This document shows, in pieces, positions 1 to 6,795 of a stretch of DNA of 7,267 bases. Numbering within the stretch: position 1 is the stretch's first letter; each line of letters begins with the position of its first letter. Source of the stretch: an uncultured Opitutia bacterium (GTDB taxonomy: Bacteria > Verrucomicrobiota > Verrucomicrobiia > Opitutales > Coraliomargaritaceae); contig CALBPO010000111.1 of NCBI GenBank assembly GCA_937899295.1, positions 1-7,267 of the forward strand, read 5' to 3'. The position numbers and the translations under genes were made by a program. The notes under the pieces were generated by a model. That model did not search any database. It had not been told where the DNA came from and saw nothing but the letters and a program-made list of their open reading frames with translations.

Positions 1-397
1 CATAACCAAACATAATACCTTGGTCACCCGCACCTTGCTCAACGGTGTCCTTTCCTTCGGCACCAGTGGCGTCTACGCCCTGCTTGATATCTGTAGATTG
101 TGCAGTCAAAATATTCGAAATAAAGACTTTTTCGGCGTGGAAAATATCATCGTTATTCACATAGCCGATATTGCGAATAGCCCCGCGAACGATCTCTTCG
201 TAATTGAGCTTCGCATTTGTAGTGATTTCACCAGCTAGGAAAACGCAGTTGCTCTTAACCAGCGTCTCACAAGCCACACGACTCATCGGGTCTTGTTCCA
301 AACACGCATCAAGCACGCTATCGGAAATATAATCGGATACCTTATCGGGGTGGCCTTCGCCGACCGATTCAGAAGAGAAGATGAAATTTTTACTCAT
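1..397 (-). CDS. metK: S-adenosylmethionine synthetase MetK, N-terminal part (runs off the left edge)
   Basis: This enzyme makes S-adenosylmethionine from methionine and ATP in the cytoplasm. Only the first 132 residues are present. The start codon is the ATG at 397. Residues 9-19 form the family signature [12 protein letters not shown]16 and D18 lie in the GHPDK motif, whose His is the catalytic His of the family. Residues 122-132 are [11 protein letters not shown], the second MetK signature around the nucleotide-binding loop. Usual family length is about 380-400 residues, so roughly a third is visible, and nothing in it is broken. No Shine-Dalgarno sequence precedes the ATG; the leader just upstream is AT-rich. 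The winged-helix gene lies 78 bp upstream on the same strand, so the two may be co-transcribed or metK may have its own promoter in the gap. Identification is secure from the two signatures. Confidence 0.97.
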   Translation of the reverse strand, partial: MSKNFIFSSESVGEGHPDKVSDYISDSVLDACLEQDPMSRVACETLVKSNCVFLAGEITTNAKLNYEEIVRGAIRNIGYVNNDDIFHAEKVFISNILTAQSTDIKQGVDATGAEGKDTVEQGAGDQGIMFGY

Positions 398-437
398 TGT
401 GAGTATAAATTAAGGTCGCTCAGGAAATAATTGCAAG

Positions 438-455
438 TGATATATCAAGATATCA
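438..455. promoter_or_regulatory. nested AT-rich palindrome upstream of metK, candidate operator
   Basis: The 18 bases TGATATATCAAGATATCA form an inverted repeat with 6-bp arms (TGATAT/ATATCA) around a 6-base centre. Inside it, 438-447 is a perfect 10-bp palindrome (TGATATATCA) and 449-454 is another (GATATC). A further TGATAT half-site follows at 464-469. The block lies 41-58 bp upstream of the metK start and just downstream of the winged-helix gene, a sensible place for a repressor site controlling metK. A short RNA hairpin is the alternative, but an A/T-only stem would be weak. The operator role is inferred. Confidence 0.4.
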
Positions 456-475
456 GGATAAAATGATATGTTTAT

Positions 476-850
476 TTAAACTTCCGAGCCGTGTTCGCCC
501 ACAGTCCAGTTTTCAAGCACATTATATTCATCTAAAGTATCTCCAGTATTACGATCTACCCAATCCAAGAGTTCTTTTATGGTGCGGTGCGACTCTTGTG
601 AATGTCGCAGAGGCATATCCCCATTAATCTCGTATTTATTTTGTCGACCGACCTTAGTTCGCTTCAAATAGCCGCCTTCTTCAAGTTCAGATACGATACG
701 TTGAACTGCTCGTTCAGTGATTCCAATGGCCAAAGCCACGCGTCTTAATGGTTGATCCGGGTGTGCCTGCAAATAAATGAGCACATGCGCATGTTTTGTG
801 AAAACATTGCAACGTGACTCCTGCGGTAGCATGCTCTCTAAGATTCGCAT
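476..850 (-). CDS. small winged helix-turn-helix transcriptional regulator (MarR/ArsR-like)
   Basis: This is a 124-residue cytoplasmic DNA-binding protein. Residues about 20-30 form an amphipathic first helix, about 36-43 (RRVALAIG) the second, and about 45-57 (TERAVQRIVSELE) the recognition helix. Residues 61-75 (YLKRTKVGRQNKYEI) look like the beta-hairpin wing, rich in Lys and Arg as expected for DNA contact. The tail from about 86 is acidic, with a probable helix at 89-99 that could serve in dimerisation. No ligand-binding domain, kinase domain or cysteine metal site is evident, so the signal it senses is unknown. It starts at the ATG at 850 (an in-frame ATG at residue 7 is a possible alternative) and has no Shine-Dalgarno sequence. 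It lies directly upstream of metK on the same strand, with a palindrome between them, so it may control methionine/SAM genes; this is inference from position only. The winged-helix fold is clear, the exact family is not. Confidence 0.85.
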   Translation of the reverse strand: MRILESMLPQESRCNVFTKHAHVLIYLQAHPDQPLRRVALAIGITERAVQRIVSELEEGGYLKRTKVGRQNKYEINGDMPLRHSQESHRTIKELLDWVDRNTGDTLDEYNVLENWTVGEHGSEV

Positions 851-870
851 AAATGATCACAAGTAAAGCA

Positions 871-884
871 CGAATTTAATTTCG
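871..884. promoter_or_regulatory. imperfect palindrome upstream of the winged-helix gene, possible autoregulatory site
   Basis: CGAATTTAATTTCG is an inverted repeat with 12 of 14 positions symmetric (outer arms CGAA/TTCG). It lies 21-34 bp upstream of the winged-helix start codon, within the likely promoter region. Small winged-helix repressors commonly bind such sites in their own promoters. It shares no clear half-site with the palindrome upstream of metK, so a common regulator is not supported by sequence. Such a palindrome can arise by chance in AT-rich DNA. Confidence 0.25.
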
Positions 885-972
885 TATTACCAGAGGCTTA
901 AAATAGTTTTTTTATGAAAATGCGTGCTAAAAAGGGTCCGCATAATTATTTACAAATTCAAGGAAACACCGC

Positions 973-1000
973 TTGACATGCACAATCCGATTTTTACTGT
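973..1000 (+). promoter_or_regulatory. sigma70-type promoter of the tRNA-Asp gene
   Basis: A perfect -35 hexamer TTGACA (973-978) is followed after 16 bp by TACTGT (995-1000), a weaker -10 with the key first TA and last T. Transcription would start near 1006-1008, about 14 bases before the mature tRNA, giving a short 5' leader for RNase P to remove. Position and orientation match the tRNA gene; no other plus-strand gene needs a promoter here. Confidence 0.65.
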
Positions 1001-1020
1001 CCGATCTTTCCCAACTTTTT

Positions 1021-1097
1021 GGGGTAGTAGCTCAGTTGGTTAGAGCGCCTGCCTGTCACGCAGGAGGCCGCGAGTTCAAGTCTCGTCTATCCCGCCA
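1021..1097 (+). tRNA. tRNA-Asp, anticodon GTC, CCA encoded
   Basis: A complete 77-base cloverleaf can be drawn by hand. The acceptor stem GGGGTAG (1021-1027) pairs with CTATCCC (1087-1093) with one G-U. The anticodon stem is CCTGC (1048-1052) with GCAGG (1060-1064). Its 7-base loop CTGTCAC places the anticodon GTC at 1055-1057, which reads Asp codons GAC and GAU. The T arm GCGAG/CTCGT encloses TTCAAGT. The discriminator base is G1094, as expected for tRNA-Asp, and CCA is encoded at 1095-1097. The gene stands alone between the metK region and the sugar operon and is transcribed toward the operon. Confidence 0.98.
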
Positions 1098-1100
1098 TTT

Positions 1101-1136
1101 AGCGGCGATCTTCACTCGAAGTTCGTCGCTTTTTTT
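1101..1136 (+). terminator. Rho-independent terminator after tRNA-Asp
   Basis: The stem AGCGGCGA (1101-1108) pairs with TCGTCGCT (1123-1130) with one G-U. After a T-T mismatch it continues inward with CTTC (1110-1113) pairing GAAG (1118-1121) around an ACTC loop. A run of seven T follows at 1130-1136. It begins three bases after the CCA end. It acts only in the plus direction: read on the minus strand, the hairpin is followed by mixed sequence rather than a T run. Confidence 0.9.
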
Positions 1137-1188
1137 GCGCCTACTTCTCTCGTCCGAATAAGATTAAGCGCGCAAATGACCCTGTTCT

Positions 1189-2553
1189 CTATCCGTCGAA
1201 GGTCCAACCCTTGCGATACGGTTTGGTTAAATACTGATTAGCCGCCGCATTGTTGGAAAACTGACCTCGACCCCCATCGTAATCCAGCGGAACGCCGGCA
1301 CGAAAGGCGGCCAAGCCAAGGCACATTGTCTCAATCATGTTCGCGCTGTATTCGAAATTACAAGCGGTCTCAGTAGGCTGGCCATTTTTACAGGCTCGAG
1401 TCCACTGCTCTTGAAAATTACCCAAAGGTGGCGTGATCTCATCTTTTGTGCGTGGCTTAAAGTAGGTCAGATCAATATCCTTACCAGATGGATAGAGCAT
1501 ACGGCTGCTAAAGTCTGCGATGACAAAACCCTTGTCACCCTTGAACATCGCACCGTGCCCAATCTTATTTAAATCTAGCCACTTAGATGGTGATTTTGGC
1601 ATCGCCCCGCCTTGATACCAAGTGACTCGAATCTTCTCTCGCCAGTCATTTTTAGGAAACATATAGGTCGATGTTAAATTGACTGGTGTCACATCTGGAT
1701 TGAAGGCTTCAGGTGAAGCTACTTTGACGGAGTCTGGTAATTTTGCATCGATTACGTTCCATACTAAATCCATAGTATGACTACCCATATCGCCCATCTG
1801 CCCGATACCGAAATCCCAATACATGTTCCACTGTAGACAGTTGGCTCCAGGTCGTCCTGTAAAATAACCTGGATTGTATGGGTGATCTGGCGAAGGTCCG
1901 AGCCAAAGGTCATAATTTAGGCCATCTGGCGGCGTGCCTGCCGCTGGTAAATAGCCTGGCTTGGGTATCTGTCGATTACCCCAAACATGAACATCTTTGA
2001 GTTCCCCAATCGCACCATCGTGGATCATTTCACGCAGCCTAGAAAAGTTATTGAAGGCATGGCGCTGCATGCCAACCTGAGTAGCCAGCTTATGCTTCTT
2101 CTTTAAATAAGTCTCACGCACGATCCTTGCCTCGTTGACGGTAATGGCGATCGGCTTTTCCATATAGACGTGCAGATCGCGATTGAGAGCCCAGTTTGAA
2201 ATAAAGGCATGGTGATGATCCGGAGTACAACAAAGAACTGAGTCGAGCCCTGGATGGTCGAGACACTTTCGCCAGTCCTCGTAGATCTTAGCTTTAGGAA
2301 ATTCCTTTGCAGCAAAAGCAAGGTTTTCGCGACTAACATCGCAAATCGCGACGACATTTTCTTTGTGCAGAGTGCCGTAGTGTGCCTTAGCGCGACCATA
2401 AGCTCCGATCAAAGCAATGTTAAGACGGTTATTTGCTGAGGTCGCACCAAACAAAGATCCTGACGGAGCGATCATAAAGCCTGTTCCAGCTATTGCACTT
2501 TTTTTAAGAAAATTGCGTCTGTCAAAGGGTGATTCAAGTAAACTATTTTTCAT
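1189..2553 (-). CDS. Tat-exported Gfo/Idh/MocA family NAD(P)-dependent oxidoreductase
   Basis: Members of this 454-residue family oxidise or reduce a hydroxyl/keto group on sugars, inositols or their derivatives with NAD(P). The N-terminus carries a Tat signal: DRRNFLKK at 11-18 with twin Arg R12-R13, then a hydrophobic stretch and probable cleavage near residue 40. It should thus be exported folded, with cofactor, to the periplasm. The Rossmann part starts at about 44 (LNIALIG). The glycine loop reads GAYGRA at 50-55 instead of the usual GxGxxG, and D72 after the second strand favours NAD over NADP. MEKPIA at 131-136 holds the family Lys K133. GDMGSHTMD at 254-262 holds D255 and H259, the usual catalytic DxGxH region. 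The start is the ATG at 2553; the Tat motif sits close behind it, supporting this choice. It is the last gene of the six-gene run, 41 bp after a ThuA gene. Substrate unknown; family assignment firm. Confidence 0.93.
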   Translation of the reverse strand: MKNSLLESPFDRRNFLKKSAIAGTGFMIAPSGSLFGATSANNRLNIALIGAYGRAKAHYGTLHKENVVAICDVSRENLAFAAKEFPKAKIYEDWRKCLDHPGLDSVLCCTPDHHHAFISNWALNRDLHVYMEKPIAITVNEARIVRETYLKKKHKLATQVGMQRHAFNNFSRLREMIHDGAIGELKDVHVWGNRQIPKPGYLPAAGTPPDGLNYDLWLGPSPDHPYNPGYFTGRPGANCLQWNMYWDFGIGQMGDMGSHTMDLVWNVIDAKLPDSVKVASPEAFNPDVTPVNLTSTYMFPKNDWREKIRVTWYQGGAMPKSPSKWLDLNKIGHGAMFKGDKGFVIADFSSRMLYPSGKDIDLTYFKPRTKDEITPPLGNFQEQWTRACKNGQPTETACNFEYSANMIETMCLGLAAFRAGVPLDYDGGRGQFSNNAAANQYLTKPYRKGWTFDG

Positions 2554-2594
2554 AATTTATGCGTAAGTGGTTTAACTAATTTTAAAATAATAAG

Positions 2595-3365
2595 TTAGAG
2601 GTTATTGCTGTTTATGTTTTCAAGGACCGGCTTACCGACTGCCCAGAGGAGTCCACGAGTAATCATCTCCATATAATTAGGTTCTAGCATGGTTTCATTG
2701 TGATGTCCAATCGAAGTTCCGAAAACCCTTGTCTCGCTGGGTCCGTATGCATTGACCCAGATGTTTGTATGCATCGTCTTTGTCTTTTTGGAGAGTGATT
2801 CCGCGAGCGGCGTCATCGTGGAGTATGCGGTCTTGATAAAATAGAGCTCACCTTGGGGCGTCTTCCAATCGCTCATGCCCTGCATAATTTCATGTTTCGG
2901 TGCGGTGATTTTAACCTCAAAGGGATGTTTTGGTCCATGCCCAGGGGAATGCACGCCACAGAACTTCCACCACTCTTCAGCGGTCGGCCCAGTGCGGTAA
3001 CAGTGCATGGAGCAGTGAATCATTACCGCAGGCACTCCTTCACGATGGGGCTTTAAAATGTTTTCAATATAGTCGACGTCACCAATGTTAGCAAAGCACT
3101 CGTTGTGAACCACAACATCATAGCCCTTTGCCCAATCAGGATTCTTATACAGCTCCAAGAGGCGGTCACCTGCCTTTGTGCGCTGGTGGTAAATCGTCCA
3201 CTCCACTGGTAATTTAGAATAAAAATCGACTGCCGCCGGAATAATTTCTCGCTGCGCATCATAATCATGACAACAGCCTCCAGTAATTAACAAGGCTTTG
3301 ATCGGTTTCGCATAAAGACCTAACGGTAAAGCCAGCAGGAGAAGAGTGATTAGAGAAGTTTTCAT
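2595..3365 (-). CDS. secreted ThuA-domain protein (first of two; Cys-containing form)
   Basis: This 256-residue protein has a Sec signal peptide at about 1-19 (Lys2, a Leu-rich core, cleavage after GLYA). The mature part is almost entirely one ThuA domain, a class I glutamine-amidotransferase-like fold linked to trehalose and other sugar utilisation. Visible conserved segments are [11 protein letters not shown] (25-35), [10 protein letters not shown] (85-94), IHCSMHCYR (116-124), GELYFI (172-177), and [14 protein letters not shown] (213-226) near the C-terminus. Six Cys residues (31, 32, 90, 118, 122, 136) are many for a small exported protein; C118 sits where the nucleophile elbow of amidotransferase-like folds lies. 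The reaction is not known for this subfamily. It starts at the ATG at 3365, 26 bp after the second ThuA gene, and is followed after 41 bp by the oxidoreductase. This matches the ThuA plus Gfo/Idh pairing of known sugar-oxidation operons. Confidence 0.9.
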   Translation of the reverse strand: MKTSLITLLLLALPLGLYAKPIKALLITGGCCHDYDAQREIIPAAVDFYSKLPVEWTIYHQRTKAGDRLLELYKNPDWAKGYDVVVHNECFANIGDVDYIENILKPHREGVPAVMIHCSMHCYRTGPTAEEWWKFCGVHSPGHGPKHPFEVKITAPKHEIMQGMSDWKTPQGELYFIKTAYSTMTPLAESLSKKTKTMHTNIWVNAYGPSETRVFGTSIGHHNETMLEPNYMEMITRGLLWAVGKPVLENINSNNL

Positions 3366-3391
3366 AATAAGAGATAGGGATGATAAATGTG

Positions 3392-4306
3392 TTATTTCTT
3401 AGTCTGTGGTTTCGGGTAATCTTGGTTGGCTTCCATTTCGATATCGGTCGGGGTGCGAGAAAATACTCCGCCTTCTGGCACCTCGCATTTTGCCGTCCAA
3501 ACGAGGGCATTGAGTACGAGTTTACGAAAATCATCCTGCTGCCAGTTCTTGTGAAAATGACCACCAGTGAAGCCAAATCCGCGCCCCCCATCGGGTCGTT
3601 CGTAGGCCCAGGCGACATGTTGCTGCTCGCCAGCTTGAACTGCGGCCAATACAGTAGGATTACTACCGCGATTGATGTCCTCAGAGCGATCAGTGAGGCT
3701 TTGCACTGGCGGCAATGCGGATAAAATTGGAGTCACGCCCTTCATTTCAGGCTGAAAACGCATATGGTAATACCATTCATCTAGAATAGTGAAAGGCTGC
3801 ACACCTTGAGTGATTGGATGCTCGGGAAAGTCCTTAAAATCAGCGGTCCAATGTGGATTAACCGACCAACCGATTTCAAAATAGCCACCGATCCAATCAA
3901 GGAATTGTGCTCCTAAATGCTCAGGCTCGACCTCAACACCGAAATGCAAGCAAGCGACGCCCACACCATGGTCGACCCATGCTTGAATCTCACTTTGGTG
4001 CTCTTTCGCCAAATGGCGCTTAAATCCATCACAATACATCACGACAGAATCAGGCCTTGCTTCATCTTTTTTCCGCTGGGGCCACTTCCCATCGACCACT
4101 ACTTTAGCATTTATGTTGAGTCCACTCTCATTCAGACAGCGCGCTAGGAGCATGGACCCTGCCTTGTGCTCATGCGTCCCGTAGCCGTGACTTTTCTTTC
4201 CAGCCAGAAAGAGAATCTCTTTGGTCTCAACCGCAGCAGTCAAAAGAGCGCCACTTGAAAACAGAAGCAGAGCCGAGCTGATTTTTAAGATGTCAGGATA
4301 ACGCAT
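3392..4306 (-). CDS. secreted ThuA-domain protein (second, diverged from the other)
   Basis: This 304-residue protein has an N-terminal signal peptide at about 1-25 (core [15 protein letters not shown]). The ThuA domain starts with [17 protein letters not shown] (31-47). It continues with VVMYCDGF (88-95), [13 protein letters not shown] (114-126), [10 protein letters not shown] (175-184) and [14 protein letters not shown] (242-255), then LNALVWTAK at the end of the fold (265-273). A tail of about 30 residues after the domain has no recognisable motif. Compared with the neighbouring ThuA protein, the residue after the shared His is F122 rather than Cys, and the loops differ throughout. The two are therefore distant paralogues or separate subfamilies rather than a recent duplication. 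The start codon at 4306 lies only 6 bp after the epimerase stop, which implies translational coupling. Function in sugar metabolism is inferred from family and context. Confidence 0.9.
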   Translation of the reverse strand: MRYPDILKISSALLLFSSGALLTAAVETKEILFLAGKKSHGYGTHEHKAGSMLLARCLNESGLNINAKVVVDGKWPQRKKDEARPDSVVMYCDGFKRHLAKEHQSEIQAWVDHGVGVACLHFGVEVEPEHLGAQFLDWIGGYFEIGWSVNPHWTADFKDFPEHPITQGVQPFTILDEWYYHMRFQPEMKGVTPILSALPPVQSLTDRSEDINRGSNPTVLAAVQAGEQQHVAWAYERPDGGRGFGFTGGHFHKNWQQDDFRKLVLNALVWTAKCEVPEGGVFSRTPTDIEMEANQDYPKPQTKK

Positions 4307-4312
4307 AGAAGA

Positions 4313-5188
4313 TCAAACAGTTTGTCCCTTAGATTGCTCAATTTGTTGCCAACTTTTTTTAAGAAATTGCAGTCCTTCGACTGCCATTTGCTCGGGGCTA
4401 TCATAAAGTGTGCGCCAGATCGATGCCGCTCTGGCAATAACCTGATTGTCCTCAGAAAAACTTTCAATGACAATATCGCCTTGATACCCGACATTATGGA
4501 GGGCTCCCAGGACGCCAGTCCAATCCACCTGATCCTCCCCGAGTAAGCCACGATGACTCGCGCTGGCGTGCACATGTCCTATGTGTTCGGCATATTGACG
4601 ACTGGTCGCCCCGGAGTCATCCTCCTCAATATTCATGTGGAAGGTATCAATATGTATTTTCAGAGCATCACTGCCTACACGATCAATCATCTCTACCGCT
4701 TGTTCCAATGTGTTGATACAATCTGTCTCGAAACGATTGAGTGGCTCCAGCGCAAGTACGATACCGGCAGCCTCCGCTTTACGGCAAAGCTCCTCGAGGC
4801 CTAATGCGATTTGATCAAATTGCGATTCCCGCTCCTCTGCAGTATGTGCCCCGCTCCGACCCGTCCGCGAATACATCGGCCCACAAACAATCTTTGCGCC
4901 CAAGGCATGAGCCATCTCAATGAGTTCAGAAACATAATGAATCGCATTCGCAACTTCAGAGGGGCTACCCCTCAAGTCACGACCAGCACCGAAAGCACCG
5001 CAAATAACCGGTTGCTCAAGCCTCGATGATGCCAAAGCAGTTTTGAGCTTTGGAACTGAAACTGACGCAGGCTCGACTATTGCAAGCTCCACTAACTGTG
5101 CACCGTATTTCTCAAAAGTCGCAATAAGGGGTAGATCAGCGTCCGTAAATCCCGGACTGACTAAAAAGGTATTTAATCCTAATCGCAT
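4313..5188 (-). CDS. sugar isomerase/epimerase, TIM barrel, ketose 3-epimerase (D-tagatose 3-epimerase) type
   Basis: This 291-residue protein has no signal peptide and should work in the cytoplasm. It belongs to the xylose-isomerase-like TIM-barrel superfamily, whose members interconvert or epimerise keto sugars through a metal-bound enediolate. The four expected metal ligands are E148 (in [10 protein letters not shown]), D181 (in HIDTFHM), H207 (in [11 protein letters not shown]) and E242 (in VIESFS). Their spacing equals that recalled for D-tagatose 3-epimerase (E152, D185, H211, E246), a constant offset of four. H184 and R213 fall where substrate-binding His and Arg are found in that enzyme. 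E154 would be the partner acid. The length is typical of the family. It starts at the ATG at 5188, 29 bp after the transporter gene. The exact substrate (free ketose, keto-glycoside or other) cannot be told, but the catalytic set looks complete, so it is probably active. Confidence 0.9.
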   Translation of the reverse strand: MRLGLNTFLVSPGFTDADLPLIATFEKYGAQLVELAIVEPASVSVPKLKTALASSRLEQPVICGAFGAGRDLRGSPSEVANAIHYVSELIEMAHALGAKIVCGPMYSRTGRSGAHTAEERESQFDQIALGLEELCRKAEAAGIVLALEPLNRFETDCINTLEQAVEMIDRVGSDALKIHIDTFHMNIEEDDSGATSRQYAEHIGHVHASASHRGLLGEDQVDWTGVLGALHNVGYQGDIVIESFSEDNQVIARAASIWRTLYDSPEQMAVEGLQFLKKSWQQIEQSKGQTV

Positions 5189-5217
5189 ATTATAAACAAT
5201 ATCGTTTTATTAGTTAA

Positions 5218-6741
5218 TTAGCTGTTAGATGATTCACGGTGCAACTCGATCGGTTGGTAACCGCCCATCTTGCGATAATAGAGGGCGATCAATCCGAACG
5301 CGATCAGCATGACCAAGGGAAAACTGATGGCCGTGGTTCGTAGCGATTGACGAGAGGCCTCATTCATCGCGCCTTCTAACTCATCACTCAAGCCCTGCTC
5401 TGCGGCAAGTTCTGTGGCCTTTGCACGATCAATCGATTCATAAGACGCGCCGAAAAAAGAGGCATCGGACTTAGCAGCCATATGTATCTCTTCGGATACC
5501 ACTTTCACATTACTAACGGTATGACTATCGTTAAAAACGCCTAGAATTGGCGTGCCAATAATCCCTACGGCGAGCAAGCCAATTGCAGTCGCGGAGTTGA
5601 GCGTTAAAGCTCCACCCTTAGGGAAACGCTCTGCAATAAAGCCGAGCACTGTCGGCCAGTAGAATGTTTGCCCCACCGCGTAGAGCACGAAAGCGCCCCA
5701 AACCGCAACGCCAGAGGAAACGGAAAGTGCCATCAAGCCACAAAATGAGAAGAGACTACTAATCACCAAAATCGTCGGCGGCGAAAAACGGCTCGTCAAG
5801 AAGCCAGCTTGAAAGCGCAGCACCATCATAATCAAAGCCGATACAACAATCGCCCAGCCTGCAAATTTCCCCATCGTCGGCGTCATCAACTCCTTAATCC
5901 ATGCATCCGTACCAAGCTCCGTCGTCGCTAGAGGAATCATCAATACACACAGTAAAAAATAAAGCGGCTTGCCAATAGACTTGGTGAAAACCCCAAAGCC
6001 AGCACCAATGAGCGCGCCCGCGCCCAAGCTAATCCAAATCAGATGCTCCGTCGCACTTCCAAAGCGACCATACAGCTCATAAAACAATAAAAATGCAGCG
6101 AGGAAAGTGCCTAAAAATCCAACCTCTTTCAACATTTCCGAATAAGGCACTTTATTTAACACACGCTCATCAACTGGGAATTTCGCTTTAATAAACATCA
6201 CACCATAGCAAAGAACCGGAAGTACGATCCACAGTGCCTTCAAGTTCCAACTGAGATCGCGCAAGCCGGGGCTCAGCATCAAAATACCACCAATCACAAA
6301 GCCCGCGGGCCAAGAGGCATGCAGAATATTCAGCATCTTACTCTTATCTTTATAATAGATGCTCGCACACACGGGGTTGATGACTGCTTCCACAACACCA
6401 TGACCTAAGCCCGCGCAAATCGACGCCCAGTATAGAGTGTTCGGCGAATCCGCCATAAAAGTCAGAACGCCACCGAGAATCTGCAAAGCGAAGGCACAAT
6501 AGATCGACGATTTATAACCCACCTTATCCACGATCAGACTGAAGAAGATCATTGTCACTGCAATCGGCCAAAGCGAAGCGCCAAAGATACGCCCAACCTC
6601 GGCTCCAGTTAGATTGAACTCAGCTTGCCAATCGCCCAGAACCATCACGCGGAATACGAAGCCGACCGCAGCAGCGAACAAGGCTAGAAAACTGCCCCAG
6701 AAAAGTAGTTGTTTATCTTTTGGTGAAATATCTTGATGCAT
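5218..6741 (-). CDS. major facilitator superfamily (MFS) transporter
   Basis: This 507-residue inner-membrane protein has a run of about twelve hydrophobic segments, the first at about 13-35 and the last at about 472-488. The loop after the second segment reads VDKVGYKSS (71-79), a form of the MFS A-motif. The charged loop at 183-208 (K/E-rich) separates the two six-helix halves. Between the penultimate and last segments lies an unusually long polar insertion at about 404-470, rich in Ala, Ser, Glu and Asp, probably helical and exposed. It likely imports the sugar or derivative that the neighbouring enzymes handle; the substrate cannot be read from sequence. It starts at the ATG at 6741, 54 bp after the AraC-type gene, with no clear Shine-Dalgarno sequence. 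That gap has an AT-rich stretch (TTTAATAAT on the minus strand) that might be a -10 element, but no convincing -35, so co-transcription with the regulator is equally possible. Confidence 0.92.
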   Translation of the reverse strand: MHQDISPKDKQLLFWGSFLALFAAAVGFVFRVMVLGDWQAEFNLTGAEVGRIFGASLWPIAVTMIFFSLIVDKVGYKSSIYCAFALQILGGVLTFMADSPNTLYWASICAGLGHGVVEAVINPVCASIYYKDKSKMLNILHASWPAGFVIGGILMLSPGLRDLSWNLKALWIVLPVLCYGVMFIKAKFPVDERVLNKVPYSEMLKEVGFLGTFLAAFLLFYELYGRFGSATEHLIWISLGAGALIGAGFGVFTKSIGKPLYFLLCVLMIPLATTELGTDAWIKELMTPTMGKFAGWAIVVSALIMMVLRFQAGFLTSRFSPPTILVISSLFSFCGLMALSVSSGVAVWGAFVLYAVGQTFYWPTVLGFIAERFPKGGALTLNSATAIGLLAVGIIGTPILGVFNDSHTVSNVKVVSEEIHMAAKSDASFFGASYESIDRAKATELAAEQGLSDELEGAMNEASRQSLRTTAISFPLVMLIAFGLIALYYRKMGGYQPIELHRESSNS

Positions 6742-6795
6742 ATAAGTATGTGTTAATTGGGTGTGTTGATTATTAAAAGTGGGTGAGATTTAAAG

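Noticed and set aside
398..475. Possible SAM riboswitch in the metK leader
   Set aside because: The leader is too short and AT-rich; I could not draw a multi-helix junction or see conserved SAM-aptamer elements, only short AT palindromes.
973..1161. 62-codon plus-strand open frame across the tRNA gene
   Set aside because: It is read straight through tRNA-Asp, its promoter and its terminator; the peptide is the familiar false translation of a tRNA.
1134..1176. Inverted repeat TTTGCGC/GCGCAAA as an operon terminator
   Set aside because: The arms are 7 bp with a 29-base loop, and on the minus strand the second arm is followed by A rather than T, so it does not form an intrinsic terminator for the operon.
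1021..1188. tRNA-Asp as an integration site of a mobile element
   Set aside because: No integrase gene and no repeated copy of the tRNA 3' end is seen in the window; the adjacent operon looks like ordinary metabolic DNA.
2103..2399. 98-codon minus-strand open frame in a second frame inside the oxidoreductase gene
   Set aside because: It lies wholly within a well-supported gene, shows no domain, and is best explained as a shadow of the coding frame.
3380..3724. 114-codon plus-strand open frame opposite the second ThuA gene
   Set aside because: The antisense frame mirrors a convincing ThuA gene and has no recognisable features or promoter.
4314..4324. Perfect short palindrome CAAACAGTTTG at the end of the epimerase gene
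   Set aside because: It is too short, lies in the last codons of a coding region and has no T run or matching sites, so it is likely chance.
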